DNA from: Massilia sp. Root418
GTDB taxonomy: Bacteria > Pseudomonadota > Gammaproteobacteria > Burkholderiales > Burkholderiaceae_D
NCBI RefSeq assembly: GCF_001425265.1
Contig: NZ_LMEC01000025.1
Coordinates: 308,185-372,184, forward strand
Direction of reading: 5' to 3'
Length of the DNA: 64,000 nt
Shown: in pieces, positions 17,258 to 25,004 of the stretch
Layout: every line of letters begins with the position of its first letter
Position numbering within the stretch: position 1 is the first letter of the stretch
The notes under the pieces: model-generated
Database searches by the model: none
Told to the model about the DNA's origin: nothing
What the model saw: the letters and a program-made list of their open reading frames with translations, nothing else
Made by a program: the position numbers and the translations under genes

Positions 17258-18162
17258 TTGCCTTGGCGCACCAAGGCGGCGATGGCGTCCGCCATGGCGC
17301 GCGACTCGGCGCTAGCGAGCTCGATGGCGGGCACGGTCCGGGCGCTTGGCGTAAGCGCGGTCGCAGGCACGGGAGAGGCTGCGTGCGCGAGTGCGGCTCC
17401 GGTGGCGCGGTCGGCTGTGGCGGCGGTGGCGGCGGTGGCGGGGCCTTCCCGGGCCAGCACCAGGCCGATGCAGCGCGTTGGCTTGAACGCGGCCGCGGCG
17501 CGGGCGGCGGTGGCGCCCCAGCCGATGCCGGCGAATACCGCTTCGGGCATGTGCAGCGCGTCGATCAGGCCGATGGCGTCTTTGCCGAGCGCGCCAGGCA
17601 GGGCGGCGCGCGGGGCGGCCGGGTCTGTGAAGGCGGTATCGCCGTGGCCGCGCAGTTGCGGCAGCAGCACGCGCATGCCTTGCACGGCCAGCAGGCCTGC
17701 CAGTTCCGCAAGGCTGTCGATGCTGTCGAAGTGGTCGTGCAGCAGAACCACCGGGCGGCCCGCCTCGGGGCCGCCGCTGTAGTAGGCAACGTCCAGCGCG
17801 CCCACATCGATGTGCTGCAGCGGCATGGCGCCCGCGCGCGCCGAGGAGAGCGGCGCTTCCGCTTCCGGCGCCGGGGCTGGCGGCGCGCCGGGCGCGGGCG
17901 CAGGCGAACCCGCCGCAGCGGAACCGTGGGGCGCAGCTGCGGCCGCGCTGGCGGCTGCCGCTGAGGCCTTGGCGGACGCTGCGGCTGAGGCTGTGGCGGA
18001 CGCTGCGGCAGAGGCTGTGGCGGACACTGCGGCAGACGTTGCGGCAGAGGCCGAGGCGGAGGCTGCGGCGGCGCTGGCAGCAGCGGGCAGCGCTGCGGCG
18101 GAGGCTGCCGCGACGCCGGCGGCCACCAGGAAGCGGCGGCGGGTGGGGCGATGGTCTTGCAT
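17245..18162 (-). CDS. Tat-exported alpha/beta-hydrolase-like protein with alanine-rich repeat, nucleophile missing
   Basis: The 305-residue product starts at ATG 18162 (AAGGA 7 nt upstream). It has a Tat motif (TRRRFLVAAG) and then about 75 residues made almost only of Ala, Ser and Thr, followed by a Pro/Ala stretch. An alpha/beta-hydrolase core begins near residue 115 (RPVVLLHDHFDSIDSL, QLRGHGDTAF). At the nucleophile elbow the expected GxSxG reads GIGWGA, so the catalytic Ser is replaced by Gly. No clear catalytic Asp/His segment follows. It therefore looks like a pseudo-enzyme. It lies between the DUF2063 gene and doxX, and its function is unknown. Confidence 0.72.
   Translation of the reverse strand: MQDHRPTRRRFLVAAGVAAASAAALPAAASAAAASASASAATSAAVSATASAAASATASAAASAKASAAAASAAAAAPHGSAAAGSPAPAPGAPPAPAPEAEAPLSSARAGAMPLQHIDVGALDVAYYSGGPEAGRPVVLLHDHFDSIDSLAELAGLLAVQGMRVLLPQLRGHGDTAFTDPAAPRAALPGALGKDAIGLIDALHMPEAVFAGIGWGATAARAAAAFKPTRCIGLVLAREGPATAATAATADRATGAALAHAASPVPATALTPSARTVPAIELASAESRAMADAIAALVRQGKWRT
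17972..18067. repeat. 24-bp imperfect tandem repeat encoding Ala/Ser/Thr-rich segment
   Basis: Four consecutive 24-bp units, the first two differing at one base, encode the ASAAASAT-type segment of the Tat-exported hydrolase-like protein. Each unit adds eight codons, so the frame survives copy-number change. Confidence 0.7.
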
Positions 18163-18172
18163 GGTGGATTCC

Positions 18173-18961
18173 TTATTCAAAATCAGTGCCGGCGCCGTGT
18201 TCCAGCCCGGTAATCAGTTCGCTGCCTATCCAGTCGGCCAGCAGCGCGCCGGCCCTGGCCACGCCTTCTGCTTCGCCCAGCTCGGCGATCAGCATGCCGC
18301 ACAGTGCGCTGAAACTGCCATGCGCGCTGGCCTGGGTCAGTGCGGCGAAATCCAGCGGGGCCAGCGTGCGCAGGCTGGACACGTAGCCGCGCCGCCACAC
18401 CGCCATGCCCTGCGGTTCCGCGCGCATCTCCGCTTCGGGCGCAGGCTGGCCGTCGCGCAAGGCCCACCAGATGTCGTCGGCATTGGTGCTCAGCGGCGCC
18501 ACGCGCAGCGACGGGGCGAAGCGCAGGCGAACATGCTCCCAGTCCACTGCCGCCAGTGCGTCGGCCGCCAGCGGCGTGGCGTCGGCCGCCACGAAGGCGT
18601 CGGACAGCGCCAGTTCGATCCATGCCAGTTCGTCGATGTCCGGGTTGTCCGGAAACAGCTCGGCCAGGGTGGCGGCAAAGCCGTCGGCGTAGGCGTCCAG
18701 TGTCCACGCGTGGGGCGGACGGCGCTTGATGTGGGCGGCGGCCGCGAACAGGAAGCGCTCCTCGCCGATGTGGGCGCGCAACTGCGGATAGCTCTCCTGC
18801 AGGCAGCCCACCAGCTGTGCGCGGTAATTGTTCTGGTACACGGCCAGGCCGGCGACGCCCTCGCCTGCGCTACCACCCTCGCCGCCCAGGCGGAGCGCCG
18901 CATCGGGCGCGGCGGCGGTCAGCCAGCGGCGGAAGTCGTGCTGCATGTCGGCGAGTGTCAT
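18173..18961 (-). CDS. bufC: DUF2063-family partner of the MNIO enzyme (BufC/HvfC-like)
   Basis: This 262-residue protein starts with the DUF2063 signature (MQHDFRRWL, then GLAVYQNNYRAQLVGCLQESYPQLRAHIGEERF) at about residues 6-75. The alpha-helical C-terminal part contains DELAWIELALSDAF. In characterised MNIO systems this partner binds the precursor and helps the DUF692 enzyme modify it. It overlaps the DUF692 gene by 4 nt, so the two are translationally coupled. The gene symbol follows the bufferin nomenclature by analogy. Confidence 0.88.
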   Translation of the reverse strand: MTLADMQHDFRRWLTAAAPDAALRLGGEGGSAGEGVAGLAVYQNNYRAQLVGCLQESYPQLRAHIGEERFLFAAAAHIKRRPPHAWTLDAYADGFAATLAELFPDNPDIDELAWIELALSDAFVAADATPLAADALAAVDWEHVRLRFAPSLRVAPLSTNADDIWWALRDGQPAPEAEMRAEPQGMAVWRRGYVSSLRTLAPLDFAALTQASAHGSFSALCGMLIAELGEAEGVARAGALLADWIGSELITGLEHGAGTDFE

Positions 18962-19812
18962 GCTGCCTCCAGCGTGCCGGCGCGGTGGCGATAGCCGATG
19001 GTGCGGGCAATTTCCAGCTCCCCCAGCAGCTCGGCCAGCGCCGGAATATTGTCGTCGCGCTCGACCATGGTGGCCACCGGGCCGCAGCGCACCACCGCCT
19101 CGGCGTACAGCTCCCACACGCCGTGCGGCACGGGACTGTCGTGGGTGTCGATCAGCAGTTGCTTGCCCTGGCTGTGGCCGGCCAAGTGGATCTGGCGCAC
19201 GCGGTCGGCAGGGATGCCCTGCAGGAAGGCGTGCGCATCGAAGCCGTGGTTGGCGGCGCTGACGTAGACGTTGTTCACGTCCAGCAGCAGACCGCAGCCG
19301 GTGCGCCGGCTCATCTCGGCCAGGAACTCCCATTCGTGCATGGCGCTGCCGCACAGCGCCAGATAGCTGGAGGGATTCTCGAACAGCATGGCGCGGCCCA
19401 GCGTTTCCTGCGCCATATCGATATTCCGGCAGACCAGGTCCAGTGCCTCCTCGGTGTAAGGCAGCGGCAGCAGGTCGTGCGAGTTGAAGCCGCCGATGCG
19501 CGACCAGCTCAGGTGGTCGGACACGTACAGCGGCGCGATCTCGTCAACCAGTGCCTTCAGGCGCCGCAGGTAGTCGGGCCGCAGGCCGTCGGCCGAACCG
19601 ATCGACATCGACACGCCGTGCAGCACCACCGGATGGCGCTCGCGCACCTGGCGCAGGATATGGCGCGGCTGGCCGCCGTCGACCATGAAATTCTCGGAAA
19701 TGACTTCCACGAAATCGACCGGCACGCGGGTTTCGAGGAAGTCCTGGTAATGCTCGCGGCGCAGCCCCAGGCCATAGCCGGAGAACGCGGTGGGACTTGG
19801 CAGTGTGGACAT
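18958..19812 (-). CDS. bufB: MNIO-family (DUF692) multinuclear iron oxidase, bufferin-modifying (BufB-like)
   Basis: This 284-residue TIM-barrel protein of the DUF692/MNIO family has probable iron ligands H65, H100, E145, D178, N181, H189, H209, D222, H224 and E251. They lie in VLHGVSMSIG, VSDHLSW, LFENPS, LLLDVNNVYV, IHLAGH, IDTHDS and VERDD. Relatives use Fe and O2 to convert precursor Cys residues into heterocycles or related groups. The gene sits directly between two small Cys-rich secreted proteins and the DUF2063 partner, which points to RiPP modification. No ligand appears to be missing. Confidence 0.93.
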   Translation of the reverse strand: MSTLPSPTAFSGYGLGLRREHYQDFLETRVPVDFVEVISENFMVDGGQPRHILRQVRERHPVVLHGVSMSIGSADGLRPDYLRRLKALVDEIAPLYVSDHLSWSRIGGFNSHDLLPLPYTEEALDLVCRNIDMAQETLGRAMLFENPSSYLALCGSAMHEWEFLAEMSRRTGCGLLLDVNNVYVSAANHGFDAHAFLQGIPADRVRQIHLAGHSQGKQLLIDTHDSPVPHGVWELYAEAVVRCGPVATMVERDDNIPALAELLGELEIARTIGYRHRAGTLEAA

Positions 19813-19825
19813 GGGGCGCTTGCCT

Positions 19826-20107
19826 TTACTCTTTTTCAGTCAGCGTGCCGCCGAGGGCCTTGCACTCGGTCGGGGTCTTGACCAGCACGCCCTCGCCCTT
19901 GCACTCGTTCAGGCCCTTGCAGTCGTTCTTGGCGGTGGCGCACAGGCTGGTGCCCTTGCAGGTATTGATGCCGTAGCAGCGGCCCGGCTGCTCGGCCTTG
20001 TCGCCCGTGGCGGCGGCGTGCGACGGCAAGGACATGCTCAGCGAGCTCAGTGCCAGCAGGGCGGCGGCGCCGGCACGGAAGACTTGGGATTTCATCGGAT
20101 TGTTCAT
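19826..20107 (-). CDS. Six-Cys secreted bufferin-like precursor (BUF_6/12Cys type)
   Basis: This 93-residue protein has a signal peptide (to about SHAAA, residue 33) and six Cys in the mature part: C44, C50, C56, C63, C69 and C82. The CKG motif occurs three times (TCKG, DCKG, ECKG). This pattern matches the six/twelve-Cys bufferin family, proposed to bind copper after MNIO modification of Cys. ATG 20107 has AGGAG at 6-nt spacing. It ends 13 bases before the DUF692 gene. The family assignment is by pattern; copper binding is inference. Confidence 0.85.
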   Translation of the reverse strand: MNNPMKSQVFRAGAAALLALSSLSMSLPSHAAATGDKAEQPGRCYGINTCKGTSLCATAKNDCKGLNECKGEGVLVKTPTECKALGGTLTEKE

Positions 20108-20117
20108 TGCATGCTCC

Positions 20118-20390
20118 TTATTTGGCGGTAATGGGGGTCAGCGAGCCGTAGCCCTTGGGGGTCTTGATGCTGGTGCACGTGCCTTTCTCCACCAGGACCC
20201 AGGCGTCGCCCTGGTAGTCGGTGCTGGAAGTGGCGGCGCAGGAGGTGCCCGGGCCGGCCGCGCAGTCGTTGTGCCCGGCCAGCGAGACGCCGTAGCACTT
20301 CTCCATGGGCTTCTTGTCGGCTGCCTGGGCGCCGCTGGCGCACAGGGCCAGTGCCAGGGTGGCGGCCAGGGCCGCGTGGGATGATTTCAT
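20118..20390 (-). CDS. Four-Cys DUF2282-family secreted bufferin-like precursor
   Basis: This 90-residue protein has a signal peptide (to AQA, residue 23) and a DUF2282 core (MEKCYGVSLAGHNDCAAG, TSCAATSSTDYQG, WVLVEKGTC). There are four mature Cys: C32, C43, C51 and C72. Members are usually encoded beside DUF692 and DUF2063 genes, as here, and are thought to be modified at Cys and to sequester copper. ATG 20390 has AGGA 7 nt upstream; an upstream TTG at 20405 is rejected. It differs clearly from the six-Cys protein encoded 10 bases downstream. Confidence 0.9.
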   Translation of the reverse strand: MKSSHAALAATLALALCASGAQAADKKPMEKCYGVSLAGHNDCAAGPGTSCAATSSTDYQGDAWVLVEKGTCTSIKTPKGYGSLTPITAK

Positions 20391-20419
20391 GATGTTTCCT
20401 TTCAATGGGTAGGACTACT

Positions 20420-21187
20420 TCACTTCACACTCAAGGCGGCTTGCACCACCACTTCCGCCACGGCTTCGGGGCGGGACAACTGCAATGCGTGGCTGGCCTT
20501 GATCTCGGTGACCTTGGCGCCGGCGCGCTTGTACATCCAGCGCTGCAGATCCGGGTTCAGGAAGCGGTCGTCCGTCGCCACCACGGCATAGGAAGGCTTG
20601 CTGCGCCAGGCCGCCGCCCACACCGGCGCGTCGAGCGCGGCGCGCGCCACCGGCGCTTGCGAGGCGGCCATGAAATTGGTGCGGTTGGGCGGCAGGTCGG
20701 CCGCGTACACGTCGCGGAATTTGGCGGCGTCGATGCTCAGGTGGCCGTCGCGCGAGGTGAGGATGGCGCTGTCCGGCAGCGGCTTGGAGGCCGCCAGCTG
20801 GGCCGCGCTCTCGCCGAGGTCCGGCTGCACGGCGGCGACGTAGACCAGCGCCTTGACCTTGTCGCTGGCGCCGGCGATGGTGATGACGGCACCGGCGGAG
20901 TCATGGCCTACCAGCACCACCGGACCGTCCTGGCTGTCGATGGCGGCGCGGGCGGCCGCCACGTCGTCGTCCAGCGACGTATGGGGCTGCTGCACCACGG
21001 TGATCTTGTAGCCCTTGATCCAGAGCTGGTCGTGCATCGAGCGCCAGCTGGAGCCGTCCACGTGGGCGCCGGTTACCAGCACCACGTTCTTCGCGCCGGA
21101 GGTCACCACGTCCGGGAAGGCGGCGCTGGCCAAGCCGGGCGCCAGCACGGCGATGGTGGTAATTGCTGCGGTTTTAATCAGTTTCAT
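20420..21187 (-). CDS. Exported alpha/beta hydrolase, first gene of the bufferin-like operon
   Basis: This 255-residue protein has a signal peptide ending LASAA (about residue 22) and an alpha/beta-hydrolase fold (NVVLVTGAHVDGSSW; catalytic-His candidate in KASHALQLSRPEAV). The elbow reads VVLVGHDSAGAVI where relatives have GHSYGGAVI. Aligned this way the nucleophile position is Asp, as in dehalogenase and epoxide-hydrolase elbows. The neighbouring Ser is one residue off. ATG 21187 has AGGGA 7 nt upstream. It ends 29 bases before the DUF2282 gene and is probably co-transcribed. The substrate is unknown. Confidence 0.8.
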   Translation of the reverse strand: MKLIKTAAITTIAVLAPGLASAAFPDVVTSGAKNVVLVTGAHVDGSSWRSMHDQLWIKGYKITVVQQPHTSLDDDVAAARAAIDSQDGPVVLVGHDSAGAVITIAGASDKVKALVYVAAVQPDLGESAAQLAASKPLPDSAILTSRDGHLSIDAAKFRDVYAADLPPNRTNFMAASQAPVARAALDAPVWAAAWRSKPSYAVVATDDRFLNPDLQRWMYKRAGAKVTEIKASHALQLSRPEAVAEVVVQAALSVK

Positions 21188-21205
21188 GTCGTTCCCTGTC
21201 AAGAT

Positions 21206-21221
21206 AGATCGGACTCGATCT
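21206..21221. promoter_or_regulatory. Inverted repeat upstream of the bufferin-like operon
   Basis: AGATCG and CGATCT arms (6 bp, perfect) are separated by 4 bases, 19-34 nt before the first ATG of the operon. The position suits an operator or a leader hairpin. No regulator gene is adjacent. Confidence 0.4.
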
Positions 21222-21318
21222 AATTCAGGAACGATTCTATTTAAGGCACGCAGAGCGGGAAAGCGGGTATTTGTATGTGCATATGTCGCGCCATAAAGCG
21301 GATACAAAGCAATACAAA

Positions 21319-21349
21319 AAGCCCCCGGTCACGGCGTGAGCGGGGGCTT
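21319..21349 (-). terminator. Intrinsic terminator after ccsB
   Basis: A 9-bp GC-rich stem (AAGCCCCCG with its complement) plus an inner 4-bp stem is followed on the minus strand by CTTTTTG. It lies 20 bases after the ccsB stop, separating the cytochrome biogenesis genes from the bufferin-like operon. Confidence 0.8.
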
Positions 21350-21368
21350 GGGAGGGAGTTTTGCAGCG

Positions 21369-22697
21369 TTACAGCTTGCCGTAGGAGTGCAGGCCGGACA
21401 GGAACATGTTCACGCCCAGGAAGGCGAAGGTGGTCACCAGAAGGCCCACCAGCGCCCACCAGGCCGCCACTTTGCCGCGCAGGCCGGACATCAGCCGCAT
21501 GTGCAGCCAGGCCGCGTAATTGAGCCAGACGATCAGCGCCCAGGTTTCTTTCGGGTCCCACGACCAGTAGCCGCCCCAGGCCTCGGCGGCCCACAGCGCG
21601 CCCAGGATGGTGGCGATGGTGAAGAAGGCGAAGCCGGCCGAGATGGCCTTGTACATCACGTCTTCCAGCGTTTCCGCGTCCGGCAAGCGCGCGGCCAGGC
21701 GGTCGCGCATCAGGTTGGTGACCGCGAACAGCACCACCAGCACGGCCGTGAAGCGGCTGGCGTTGACCATGCCCTTGATGACGGCTTCGCCCGCGCCGGA
21801 CACGTAGGCGATCAGCCAGGCCAGCGCCAGCAGCACGATGGGGGCGATCACCAGCGCCTGCCACAGGGTGCGCAGCTTTTCATGCTTGAGCAGATAGGCC
21901 CAGCCCACCATGGACGCCAGCGCGAAGGTGCCGTAGCCGATGAAGTTGGCCGGGACGTGGATTTTCATCCACCAGCTTTGCAGGGCCGGCACCAGCGGCT
22001 GGATGTCGGCCGCGTCGCGCGATACGGTGTACCACAGCAGGAAGCCGACCGCCGCCGAAATCACCAGCAGCACGAAGGCGCCCAGCTGCCGCGTCTTGTA
22101 GTGGGCTTCGTAGTACAGGTAGAACATGGCCGTGATCAGCGAGAACAGGATGAACACTTCGTACAAGTTGGAAATGGGGATGTGGCCTACGTCCGCGCCG
22201 ATCAGGTAGGACTCGTACCAGCGCACCAGCATGCCGGTGAGGCCGATCACCAGCGCCGCCCAGCACAGCTTGGAGCCCACCACGAAGCCCATCGAGGAAC
22301 GGGCCACGAGGCCGATCCAGTAGAACAGGGTGGACAGGAAGAACAGCGTGCTCATCCACAAAATGGCGGACTGGCTGGAGAGCATGTACTTGAGCCAGAA
22401 TTTCTGGTTGGCCGCCTCCAGGTTGCTGCCGTACATGGCCACCGCCAGCAGGGCCAGCGCGAACGCCAGCGGCATGAACCAGCGCACCGGTTTCCAGTAC
22501 CAGCCCAGCGCCGCGAACGACGGCACGGCGGCCATCAGGATCACCTTTTCGTAGATGTCCATATAGGCGCCGTAGCGGTTCAGCGCGAACAGCGCGCCGC
22601 CGGCCAGCGCCAGCGCGAACAGCCAGTCGAAGGCGTTGAGGCGCTTGAAATAGCCCGGCGCCTGGCTGTAGGTTTGGGATTGTGTCATTTCCATCAT
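21369..22697 (-). CDS. ccsB: Cytochrome c biogenesis protein CcsB (CcsA-type, WWD domain)
   Basis: This 442-residue polytopic membrane protein contains the tryptophan-rich heme-handling motif WGGYWSWDPKETWALIVWL near residue 365. It has histidines in HIPISNLYE, KIHVPANFIGYG and AAWLHMRL. With ResB it forms the system II synthase that attaches heme to apocytochromes in the periplasm. It follows resB after 30 bases. Literature names differ: this WWD subunit is called CcsA in Bordetella and CcsB in many annotations. The second ATG (22694) has better Shine-Dalgarno spacing. Confidence 0.94.
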   Translation of the reverse strand: MMEMTQSQTYSQAPGYFKRLNAFDWLFALALAGGALFALNRYGAYMDIYEKVILMAAVPSFAALGWYWKPVRWFMPLAFALALLAVAMYGSNLEAANQKFWLKYMLSSQSAILWMSTLFFLSTLFYWIGLVARSSMGFVVGSKLCWAALVIGLTGMLVRWYESYLIGADVGHIPISNLYEVFILFSLITAMFYLYYEAHYKTRQLGAFVLLVISAAVGFLLWYTVSRDAADIQPLVPALQSWWMKIHVPANFIGYGTFALASMVGWAYLLKHEKLRTLWQALVIAPIVLLALAWLIAYVSGAGEAVIKGMVNASRFTAVLVVLFAVTNLMRDRLAARLPDAETLEDVMYKAISAGFAFFTIATILGALWAAEAWGGYWSWDPKETWALIVWLNYAAWLHMRLMSGLRGKVAAWWALVGLLVTTFAFLGVNMFLSGLHSYGKL

Positions 22698-22727
22698 ATT
22701 CTCCAGTACTGCTTCATGCCATGCAGC

Positions 22728-24878
22728 TTACGCCGATTGCGGCAGCTTTTCCTTCAAGTCTGCAAATTCCTTGTCGAAATCGAGTGTCTTGCGCTGGGTG
22801 CTCATGGCCATCAGGGCATGGGCGCCCTGCTCCGTGTCCTTGATCCACACCCACAGGCGGCGCTCGCGGATGTAGAACATGGAGAACACGCCCAGCACCA
22901 GGAACAGGCAGCCCAGGTAGACCACGTTCTTGCCGGGCGACTTGGTCACCTGGAACACCGAGGCCTTCACTTCGTTGAATTCGTCCAGCTGCAGGTAGAC
23001 CGGGGCGCCGTAGAAGGTGGCGTCGGACAGCGCGTTGGTGGCCAGCTGCAGGAAGCGCCCGTGCTGCTCGTTGCCCTCCACCGGCGCCAGGCCGTCCTTC
23101 TCGCGTGCGGCCTGCCACAGTTCCCACATGCTGCCGTTGAGGATCTTCATGAAGATGTCGGCCGCCTTTTCCTGCTCGGCCGCCGGCACTTTTTCCAGGA
23201 AACGGGAAATGGCGACGAAGCCGCCGCGTGCAGCGCCGTCCTTGCCGTCATCCGCTTCGGCGCCGGCAAACATGTTCAGGCTGCGCGCGGAGGATTGCGC
23301 CAACTGGTCGCGCAGCGCGCTGCCACCCGCGCCGGCGGCGCCGTCGGCCTTGGCGCCGTCAGCCTTGGCGGCGGCGGGCATGGCGCGGCGCGCGTAGCGC
23401 TCGGCGGCGGTGGCGCGCAGCGCTGGGTCGTGCAGGGCGGCGCGCAAGCGCATCCATTCCTTGACGGTGTGCTCGTCGTCCGCCGGGATGCGCAGGTAGC
23501 TGAACGGGTCGGCCGGGCTGGCGCGCACGCCGGCCAGGAACACCGTGGCGCCGTCCACCGTCACCGGCTGCATGTAGTTCTGGAACTCGCGCGCCTGGCC
23601 GGTCTTGTCGCGCAGCTTGTACTGCACGCTCGGGCCGACGTTCTTCAAGTCCTTGTTGTTGGCGTTCTTGGCGGCCGAGCCGAGCTGTTTGTCCAGGCCG
23701 CGCGCGAAGCTCTGCTCCAGCTTTTCGCCCTGGGCCACGGAGCGCGCGTCCTGGGTGGCCATGTTCTCCACGTTGAACGGACGGAAGCCGCTCCATTCTA
23801 TGGTGTATTCCTTGCCCAGGGGCGTGGCGGAATTGACTTCGCCGGCCAGGTCGAAACTGGCCCGGTCGGCGCCGGTCATGGGGTAGCCCTTGAGCTTGAG
23901 CTTGGTGCCGCCGTCCTCGAAGCTGGACTGGTAGACAGCCAGGCCCTTGTAGACCAGCGGCTTGTTCACTTCAATGACGGAGCTGAAGGTCTTGCCGGTT
24001 TCATGGTCGCGCACTTCCACTTCGCTGGCGAACAGCTTGGGCATGCCGGTGCTGTAGAAGTCGATATTGAATTTTTTCAGCTGGATGGTGAACGGCAGGT
24101 CCTGGATCAGCACGCCGTCCGCGCGCGGGATGATGGCGGTGTTGCTGGCCTGCCCTTCGGGAATGGCGGTGTTGGCGCGGTAGGTGGGGTTGCCCAGGCC
24201 GAGCCGGTGCTGGGCCGGGATCTCGGCGATGACGCCGCTGCCGGCGAACGGCGTCTTGCCCATGAACCATTCCTGGAAGCGGATCGGCATGTCCGAATCC
24301 AGCAGGCCGCCGATGCAGATCACCACGATGGCGGTGTGGGCGAAGATGTAGCCGAACTTGGCGCCGGCGCCGCGCTTGGCGGTGACCAGGGTGGCGTGTT
24401 CTTTCTCGACGATCTTTGCCTTGTAGCCGGCGTGGCCGAGGCGTTGCGCCATCTGCTGCGCCAGGGCGGCGCGCGGCAGCGGCGAGGTCCAGTCGTTCTT
24501 GTGGTGGAAATTGAGCAGCGACTGTTCGCGCACGTTCTCGCGCCAGCTGCGCATGTCCTTCATCATCTTGGGCGCGTTGCGGATGATGCACAGGCTGGTG
24601 GAGATCACCAGGAAGCCCATGATGCCGAGGAACCACCAGGCCGAGTAGACCGCGTACAGCCCGGCCTTGTTGAACACTTCGAACCAGAACGGCCCGAACT
24701 GGTTCACATAATTGGACATGGGCTCGTTCTGCTTCATCACCGTGCCGATCACCGAGGCAATGGCGATCATGGTGAGCAGGCTGATGGCGAAGCGCATCGA
24801 AGACAGCAGCTCGACGGTCGCGTCGACGGCTGGCCGGCGGGTTTTCATTTTGATACCGGCAGTGCTGGTGGTGCTCAT
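22728..24878 (-). CDS. resB: Cytochrome c biogenesis protein ResB
   Basis: This 716-residue ResB-family protein has N-terminal membrane helices (SMRFAISLLTMIAIASVIGTV; WWFLGIMGFLVIS), a third near residue 165-185, a large periplasmic part and a C-terminal helix (VVYLGCLFLVLGVFSMFYI) followed by RERRLWVW. It is the partner of the WWD protein in system II heme delivery. About 40 Ala/Gly-rich residues near 500-540 form a probable loop insertion. Confidence 0.93.
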   Translation of the reverse strand: MSTTSTAGIKMKTRRPAVDATVELLSSMRFAISLLTMIAIASVIGTVMKQNEPMSNYVNQFGPFWFEVFNKAGLYAVYSAWWFLGIMGFLVISTSLCIIRNAPKMMKDMRSWRENVREQSLLNFHHKNDWTSPLPRAALAQQMAQRLGHAGYKAKIVEKEHATLVTAKRGAGAKFGYIFAHTAIVVICIGGLLDSDMPIRFQEWFMGKTPFAGSGVIAEIPAQHRLGLGNPTYRANTAIPEGQASNTAIIPRADGVLIQDLPFTIQLKKFNIDFYSTGMPKLFASEVEVRDHETGKTFSSVIEVNKPLVYKGLAVYQSSFEDGGTKLKLKGYPMTGADRASFDLAGEVNSATPLGKEYTIEWSGFRPFNVENMATQDARSVAQGEKLEQSFARGLDKQLGSAAKNANNKDLKNVGPSVQYKLRDKTGQAREFQNYMQPVTVDGATVFLAGVRASPADPFSYLRIPADDEHTVKEWMRLRAALHDPALRATAAERYARRAMPAAAKADGAKADGAAGAGGSALRDQLAQSSARSLNMFAGAEADDGKDGAARGGFVAISRFLEKVPAAEQEKAADIFMKILNGSMWELWQAAREKDGLAPVEGNEQHGRFLQLATNALSDATFYGAPVYLQLDEFNEVKASVFQVTKSPGKNVVYLGCLFLVLGVFSMFYIRERRLWVWIKDTEQGAHALMAMSTQRKTLDFDKEFADLKEKLPQSA

Positions 24879-24919
24879 GCGGACACTATCTCAAAAAGGA
24901 CTGGCAGCAGAATACCAAC

Positions 24920-24956
24920 AAAAAGGGCAGCCCGCTCACGCGGCCGCCCCCTTTTT
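24920..24956. terminator. Bidirectional intrinsic terminator between cytochrome c4 and resB
   Basis: AAAAAGGG pairs with CCCTTTTT around a GC-rich inner region. On the minus strand it gives a stem and T5 tail 49 bases after the cytochrome stop. resB must then have its own promoter in the 40 bases before its start, or be read through. Confidence 0.65.
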
Positions 24957-25004
24957 AATATTCACGGACTGATAAGCGCCATATCGGCGCATAAATACAC
25001 GTAA

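Noticed and set aside
21336..25004. A 1222-codon plus-strand open frame opposite ccsB and resB
   Set aside because: It is a His/Gln/Gly/Val-rich antisense shadow with no domains. Both genes on the minus strand are well recognised.
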